64,000 nucleotides of DNA from CAVQZA01 sp963724805. Its GTDB lineage: Bacteria > Actinomycetota > Thermoleophilia > Gaiellales > Gaiellaceae. Shown here one piece after another: positions 59,376 through 64,000 of this stretch; the first letter of the stretch is position 1; every line of letters starts with the position of its first letter. The stretch lies in assembly GCA_963724805.1 (NCBI GenBank), contig CAVRWA010000016.1, forward strand, positions 1-64,000, written 5' to 3'. The position numbers and the translations under genes are program-made. The notes under the pieces were generated by a model. That model searched no databases. It had not been told where the DNA came from and was given only the letters and a program-made list of their open reading frames with translations.

Positions 59376-60251
59376 GTGCCGGCGGGGCCGTCCGGGCGCC
59401 GGTTCTCGGATCTCGGGCAGTACGCGGGCTTCATCCCCGCGATCATCCTCTACGGCGTCTTCTTCCTCGCCCCGCTCGCGCTGATCGTCGCCTACAGCTT
59501 CTGGCAGACCGTCGACTACGACGTCGTCCACCACTGGACGACCGACAACTACCGCTACTTCTTCAGCGTTCCGACCTACATGCGGACGATGTGGGCGACG
59601 CTCTGGGTCGCGCTCGCCTCGACGGCGATCACGATCCTGATGGCGTTCCCGCTCGCCTACTGGCTCGTCCGCTACGTGCGCAAGAGCCTGCAGGGGATGT
59701 TCCTCGTGCTCGTGATCCTGCCGTTCTGGACGAGCTACCTGCTCCGCGTCTACTCGTGGCTCAACATCCTCGGCCCGGACGGCGGCATCAACCGGGTCCT
59801 CCGGTGGACGGGGCTCACGGACAAGCCGGTCTCCCTGTTCCTCTACGACCGGCCGGCGGTGATCCTCGTGCTCGTCTACCTCTACTTCCCGTTCGCGGCG
59901 CTGACGCTCTACGCGTCGCTCGAGCGGTTCGACTGGAACCAGTTCAAGGCGGCGCTCGATCTCGGCGCCTCGCCGCGGGTCGCGGTGACGCGGATCATGA
60001 TCCCGCAGCTGAAGGCGGGGATCGTGACCGCGGTGATCTTCGTCTTCATCCCGATCCTCGGCGAGTACCTCGCGCCGCAGCTCGTCGGCGGCACGCGGGG
60101 CGTGATGATCGGGAACCTGATCGTCAACTTCTTCCAGGGCGCGCAGTACACGCGCGGCGCCGCCGCGGCACTGCTGATCGCGGTGCTGATCGTGATCCTG
60201 CTCGTGATCTTCCGCCGCTCGCTCGACGTGAAGGACCCCTACCGTGCGTGA
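59376..60251 (+). CDS. potB: PotB-like ABC transporter permease
   Basis: About 291 aa with six helices. FIPAIILYGVFFLAPLALIV is helix 1 and the EAA loop is LYASLERFDWNQFKAALDLG with the usual Gly. GTG 59376 is the first standard start; a CTG at 59331 overlapping the binding-protein stop (CTGA) would give a 15-residue longer protein and mimic this genome's ATGA/GTGA coupling. The stop overlaps the PotC start by eight bases. Confidence 0.87.
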   Translation: MPAGPSGRRFSDLGQYAGFIPAIILYGVFFLAPLALIVAYSFWQTVDYDVVHHWTTDNYRYFFSVPTYMRTMWATLWVALASTAITILMAFPLAYWLVRYVRKSLQGMFLVLVILPFWTSYLLRVYSWLNILGPDGGINRVLRWTGLTDKPVSLFLYDRPAVILVLVYLYFPFAALTLYASLERFDWNQFKAALDLGASPRVAVTRIMIPQLKAGIVTAVIFVFIPILGEYLAPQLVGGTRGVMIGNLIVNFFQGAQYTRGAAAALLIAVLIVILLVIFRRSLDVKDPYRA

Positions 60252-61074
60252 CGTCGAGGTCGTCTCCCGCCACGCCGGGCTCGCGCGCGCCGCGTTCACC
60301 ACCTGGGCGGTGCTCGTCTACATCTTCCTGTTCGCGCCGATCCTCCTGCTCGTCGCGTTCAGCTTCAACGCGAACAAGTACGGCACGTTCCCGTTCACCG
60401 GCTGGACGCTCCACTGGTACGGCGAGGTATTCGGCGACTACCAGATCCAGGACGCGCTGACCACGTCGCTGAAGGTCGCGTTCGAGGTCACGATCGTGTC
60501 GACGATCGTCGGTACCGCGGCTGCGTTCCCGCTCGTGCGCTCACGGCTGCCGTTCCGGAACGGCGTTCGGATCGGGATGACGCTCCCGATCATGATCCCG
60601 GGGCTACTGATCGGGATCAGCCTCCTCGTCCTGCTCACCAACGTCTTCCACCTCCAGCTGTCGCCGCAGACGGCGGTGATCGGCCAGGCGGTGTTCACGA
60701 CGCCCTTCGTCCTCCTGCTCGTCGCGGCGCGGCTGCAGGGGTTCGACCCGTCGCTCGAGCGGGCGGCGAGCGACCTTGGCGCTAACACCTACCGTCGGCT
60801 GCGCCACGTCGTCTTCCCGCTGATCGCCCCCGCAGTGTTCGCCGGCGCGCTGTTCGCGTTTACGCTCTCGCTCGACGAGTTCATCATCACGCTGTTCCTG
60901 ATCGGCGCGCACAACACGCTGCCGATCTACATCTATACGCAGGTGAAGTTCGGGATCACGCCCGAGGTGAACGCGCTCGCCTCGCTCCTGCTCGGCGCCT
61001 CGGTGATCCTGCTCGCGTTCGCGTTCACGCTGCCGCTGATCACGAGGCGCGCCAGGCGTCGACGCACGGCCTAG
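60244..61074 (+). CDS. potC: PotC-like ABC transporter permease
   Basis: 276 aa, six helices, partner of PotB. LVYIFLFAPILLLVAFSFNA is helix 1, and the EAA loop is LERAASDLGANTYRRLRHVV with conserved Glu-Ala-Ala/Gly features; LDEFIITLFLIG is typical of PotC. GTG 60244 is inside the end of the potB gene. Last gene of the lacI-potABCD operon; a repeat pair follows. Confidence 0.92.
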   Translation: MRDVEVVSRHAGLARAAFTTWAVLVYIFLFAPILLLVAFSFNANKYGTFPFTGWTLHWYGEVFGDYQIQDALTTSLKVAFEVTIVSTIVGTAAAFPLVRSRLPFRNGVRIGMTLPIMIPGLLIGISLLVLLTNVFHLQLSPQTAVIGQAVFTTPFVLLLVAARLQGFDPSLERAASDLGANTYRRLRHVVFPLIAPAVFAGALFAFTLSLDEFIITLFLIGAHNTLPIYIYTQVKFGITPEVNALASLLLGASVILLAFAFTLPLITRRARRRRTA

Positions 61075-61114
61075 TCAGACACGGCTGTGGATGAGTTGCT
61101 CCACTCTTGTTCGC

Positions 61115-61185
61115 GGGTCTGACCCCTTCGGGACGCATTTCCCCTGCACAGCGGCGAGTCGCCTTAACAAACGGGGTCAGACCCC
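61115..61185. repeat. GGGTCTGACCCC / GGGGTCAGACCCC repeat pair
   Basis: Boxes at 61115-61126 and 61173-61185 in inverted orientation, with the order opposite to that at 33781-33898 and only 46 bp between. Located in the 254-bp gap after the transporter operon, which otherwise holds only the promoter of the LuxR-type gene. Confidence 0.65.
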
Positions 61186-61328
61186 AGGACACACTGATCA
61201 CGAGGCGGGCGCGCCGCCGGCGCACCGCCTGAGACCGGGACGGCGTCGAACCGAACGCAGCCCTCGAGCTCGCGAGCGTGACTCCTAGGCTCGGATGCGG
61301 TTGACTTCTTTTCAGGAGCGATTGCACG

Positions 61329-64000
61329 GTGTCCAGCGACCCGCAGACGATCATCGGCCGCGAAGCGGAGTTGAGCGGTTTCGACGGGTTCCTGCGCGAC
61401 ATCGCGGGCGGCCCCACCGCCGTCCTGCTGGAGGGTGAGATCGGGATCGGCAAGACCGCGCTCTGGAAGGAGGGCCTTGCGGCTGCCGCAGCGCACTCGT
61501 ATCAGGTGCTGGCGTGCCGACCCATCGAGGCGGAGACGCAGCTCGCCTACGCCGCGCTCGGCGATCTGCTCGCCGAGGTACCGGACGAGATCCTCGGCGA
61601 GCTCCCCGAGCCACAGCGGCGCGCGCTCGAGGTGGCGCTGCTGCGGCGGGAGCCCGTGGAGCAGCAGCCGTTGCAGCGGGCGGTGGCGGTCGGCACACTC
61701 AGCGTCCTTCGCGCGCTCTGCCGACAGAGCCCGATTCTCGTTGGGATCGACGACGTCCAGTGGCTCGACCATCCCTCGGAGCGCGCGCTCGCGTTCGTGA
61801 CCCGGCGTCTGACGGACGAGCCGATCGGGCTGCTGGTCACGAGACGCGTCGAGGGGCCGGCCGGAGCCCCTCTCGATTTCGAGCAGGCGCTTCCCGAAGA
61901 TCGCACACGCCGGTTGCGGCTCGAGCCTCTGGCGCCGACGGAGGTCGACCGGCTGCTGGCCGCCCGCCTGGATGTGCAGCTTCCGGCGCGGTCGCTCGCC
62001 TACCTCCGGCAGATGTCGGGCGGCAACCCCTTCTTCGCGCTCGAGATCGGTCGGGCGATGCTGCAGCGCCCCGGCGGGCTCGAGTCCGAGCCTGATTTGA
62101 CGCTTCCGGCGACCCTTCAGGACCTCGTGCGCGACCGCCTCGCCTCTCTCACTCGATCCGCGACCGAGGCGACGCAGATCGCGGCGGCGCTCTCACGTCC
62201 CACCACCCGACATCTCGAGGCCCTGATGGGGAAAGACACGTGCGCGACTGCAGTCGAGTCGGCGGCGCGCGCGGGCATCCTCGAGCTCGACGGGGAGCGC
62301 GTGCGGTTCGCTCATCCGCTTCTCGCCTCGGTCGCGTATGCGCAGATCGCACCGGAGCAGAGACAGGAGCTCCACGCGCGCCTCGCCGAGATCGTCGACG
62401 ACGTGGAGGAACGCGGGCGGCATCTTGCCCTGGCCGCAGAGGGCCCGGACACGCGTGCCGCCTCGGCGCTCGACGAGGCCGCGCGGTTTGCGGCGGCGCG
62501 AGGTGCGCCGGACGCTGCCGCCGAGCTCTTGGAGCAGGCGAACCGACTGACGCCGGTCGCGCAGGCGCCCGACGCGCGACGACGTCGGGTCGAGGCGGCA
62601 GAGCGCTACTTCGAAGCCGGCGAGCCCGACCGCGCAAGGGCTCTGCTCGAGCAGGTGGTCGCGGAGTCGCCGCCGGGCAACGCACGGGCGCGGGCGCTGG
62701 CGCGGCTCGGCTGGGTGCGCGCCCACACGGAGGGCTACAGCGTCGGAGCGGAGGTCTTCCGCGCCGCACTGGCCGACGCCGACGACGCCGCACTCTGCAT
62801 CGAGATCGAGCTGGGGCTTGCCTGGTGCCTCCACACGACCGTCGGTCTGGCCGTCGCCGAGGCGCACGCAAGCACAGCGCTCGGGCTGGCGGAGTCGTTG
62901 GGCGATCCGGCGCTCCTCGCGGCCGCCCTCTCCAGTGTCGCCTTCTACGAGTCGCTGAGCGGTCGCGCGATCCCACTTGGAACGATCGAGCGCGCCATCG
63001 GGCTCGGTGACCCGCCGGAGTGGTCGCAGATCCTCGGCCGACCCGACTGGATCCATGCGCTGCTCCTCCAATGGGACGGCCAGCTCGAGGCGGCGCACGA
63101 GCGCTTCGATGCGCTCTGTCGGGCCGCCGTAGACCGCGGCGACGAGCACTCGCTCCCCTTCATCCTCTTCCATCTCGCACGTCTCGAGCTAATGCTCGGC
63201 GATTGGGACGCGGCCAGCACGCACGCGCGTGAAGCGCGTGAGACGACCCTGCAAAGTGGACAGGCGAGCGAGCTTTCCTACTCACTCGTGATCGAGGCGC
63301 TCGTCGACGCCCACCTCGGCTTCGTCGAAGCCGCCAGGACGAAGATCGAGGAGGGCATTGCCCTTGCGGACACGTTCGGGACGCAGCCGGCCGCGTGCGA
63401 GCTGCTCGCGGTCAGGGGCTTCCTCGAGCTGTCACTCGGGAACACGGCCGATGCGGATCGAGCGCTCGGCGAGCTGACGGATGCGGTCGCGCGGACGGGG
63501 CTCTGCGAGCCGGCGCTCTTCCGTTTCCACGGCGATGCGATCGAGGCAAAGGTCATGCTCGGCCGATTGGACGAAGCCGACGCGGTGCTCGGTCAGCTCG
63601 ATGCGACCCACGAGAGCGCATGGCGGCAGGCGATCTCCTGCCGTGGTCGTGCCCTCTTGAGTGCCGCTCGTGGCGACCTGGGCCGTGCCCAGGAAGAGCT
63701 CGAGCGAGCGTTCGACGCCCACGATCGGCTCCGGCAGCCGTTCGAGCGCGCGCGCACGCTGCTCGTGCTCGGAAGCACCCTCCGTCGCGGGCGGAAGAAA
63801 CGCTCGGCTCGCGACGCCCTCGAGGACGCGCTCGCGATCTTCGACGGGCTCGGGGCAACGCTGTGGGCGGCGAAGACGCAAGACGAGCTCGCCCGCGTCG
63901 GCGGCCGAGCGCCGGCAGCCGGGCTCACGCCCACAGAGGAGCGAGTCGCCCAGTTGATCGCGTCGGGTCGCACCTATCAGGAGACGGCCGACGAGCTCTT
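61329..64000 (+). CDS. LuxR family ATPase regulator (truncated by window end)
   Basis: At least 890 codons. GTG 61329 has CAGGAGCG about ten bases upstream. Residues 1-30 open with QTIIGREAELSGFDGFL; Walker A is LLEGEIGIGKTALW, Walker B is ILVGIDDVQWLD, so the N-terminal 300 residues are a STAND-type AAA domain. The long middle is TPR-like helical repeats. The last visible residues GLTPTEERVAQLIASGRTYQ are the start of a LuxR-type helix-turn-helix, so only about 45 residues are missing. These large MalT-like regulators bind an inducer in the TPR part and activate transcription. Targets are unknown. Confidence 0.88.
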   Translation, partial: MSSDPQTIIGREAELSGFDGFLRDIAGGPTAVLLEGEIGIGKTALWKEGLAAAAAHSYQVLACRPIEAETQLAYAALGDLLAEVPDEILGELPEPQRRALEVALLRREPVEQQPLQRAVAVGTLSVLRALCRQSPILVGIDDVQWLDHPSERALAFVTRRLTDEPIGLLVTRRVEGPAGAPLDFEQALPEDRTRRLRLEPLAPTEVDRLLAARLDVQLPARSLAYLRQMSGGNPFFALEIGRAMLQRPGGLESEPDLTLPATLQDLVRDRLASLTRSATEATQIAAALSRPTTRHLEALMGKDTCATAVESAARAGILELDGERVRFAHPLLASVAYAQIAPEQRQELHARLAEIVDDVEERGRHLALAAEGPDTRAASALDEAARFAAARGAPDAAAELLEQANRLTPVAQAPDARRRRVEAAERYFEAGEPDRARALLEQVVAESPPGNARARALARLGWVRAHTEGYSVGAEVFRAALADADDAALCIEIELGLAWCLHTTVGLAVAEAHASTALGLAESLGDPALLAAALSSVAFYESLSGRAIPLGTIERAIGLGDPPEWSQILGRPDWIHALLLQWDGQLEAAHERFDALCRAAVDRGDEHSLPFILFHLARLELMLGDWDAASTHAREARETTLQSGQASELSYSLVIEALVDAHLGFVEAARTKIEEGIALADTFGTQPAACELLAVRGFLELSLGNTADADRALGELTDAVARTGLCEPALFRFHGDAIEAKVMLGRLDEADAVLGQLDATHESAWRQAISCRGRALLSAARGDLGRAQEELERAFDAHDRLRQPFERARTLLVLGSTLRRGRKKRSARDALEDALAIFDGLGATLWAAKTQDELARVGGRAPAAGLTPTEERVAQLIASGRTYQETADEL

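Overview
The window is GC-rich, densely coded DNA with frequent GTG starts, many ATGA/GTGA gene overlaps and AGGAGG-type ribosome sites. Gene content is typical of a soil actinobacterium: fused homocysteine methyltransferase/MTHFR, actinobacterial-style gamma-glutamylation genes, DrrAB-like ABC exporter, cyclase-AAA-TPR giants, LuxR/MalT-type ATPases. Together with a family of intergenic GGGGTCTGACCCC repeats, this suggests the Thermoleophilia (Gaiellales/Solirubrobacterales); that placement is inference. There are no rRNA genes, phage, transposase or CRISPR; one tRNA-Asp(GTC) is present.

Layout. 0-4 kb: a secreted orphan, then a minus-strand pair of SAM methyltransferases, each interrupted by an in-frame TGA exactly where the family has cysteine (probable selenocysteine), then a BBE-type flavoprotein. 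4.6-9 kb: tRNA-Asp, methionine/folate enzyme, a cluster of strong hairpins, SDR and a bicupin. 9.1-14.4 kb: branched-chain amino acid (Liv) ABC operon. 14.5-17.8 kb: drug-type ABC exporter divergent from its MarR regulator, with a clear operator. 18.9-31.3 kb: a gamma-glutamyl amine catabolic region (SDR, aldehyde dehydrogenase, gamma-glutamyl hydrolase, glutamine synthetase-like ligase, two APC permeases) followed by a choline/ethanolamine kinase-like protein and a dimethylglycine-dehydrogenase-like protein. 31-36 kb: small enzymes and a SARP-like regulator.

36-49 kb: two cyclase-AAA-TPR paralogues, the second frameshifted, flank a minus-strand RiPP operon: BNR-repeat protein with a Pro-rich tail, B12-binding radical SAM enzyme, a 98-aa borosin-type precursor and a separate borosin-type alpha-N-methyltransferase. 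49-54 kb: SDR and DenD-like dehydrogenase, then a second RiPP-like locus: an 85-aa peptide with about 3.5 copies of a PPLxxGEAxxK repeat, a second B12-radical SAM enzyme and a convergent methyltransferase with an RRE-like N-terminal domain. 54-61 kb: Gfo/Idh dehydrogenase, TIM-barrel isomerase, LacI regulator and a PotABCD-like transporter. The window ends inside a LuxR-family ATPase.

The most novel material is the pair of RiPP loci (a split borosin coupled to a B12-radical SAM enzyme, and a repeat-core peptide next to a paralogous enzyme) and the two putative selenocysteine methyltransferases. Caution: two patches (24.5-25.5 kb and 45.2-48.6 kb) and a few single sites carry single-base indels that break otherwise well-preserved proteins, so some apparent pseudogenes may be sequence errors.
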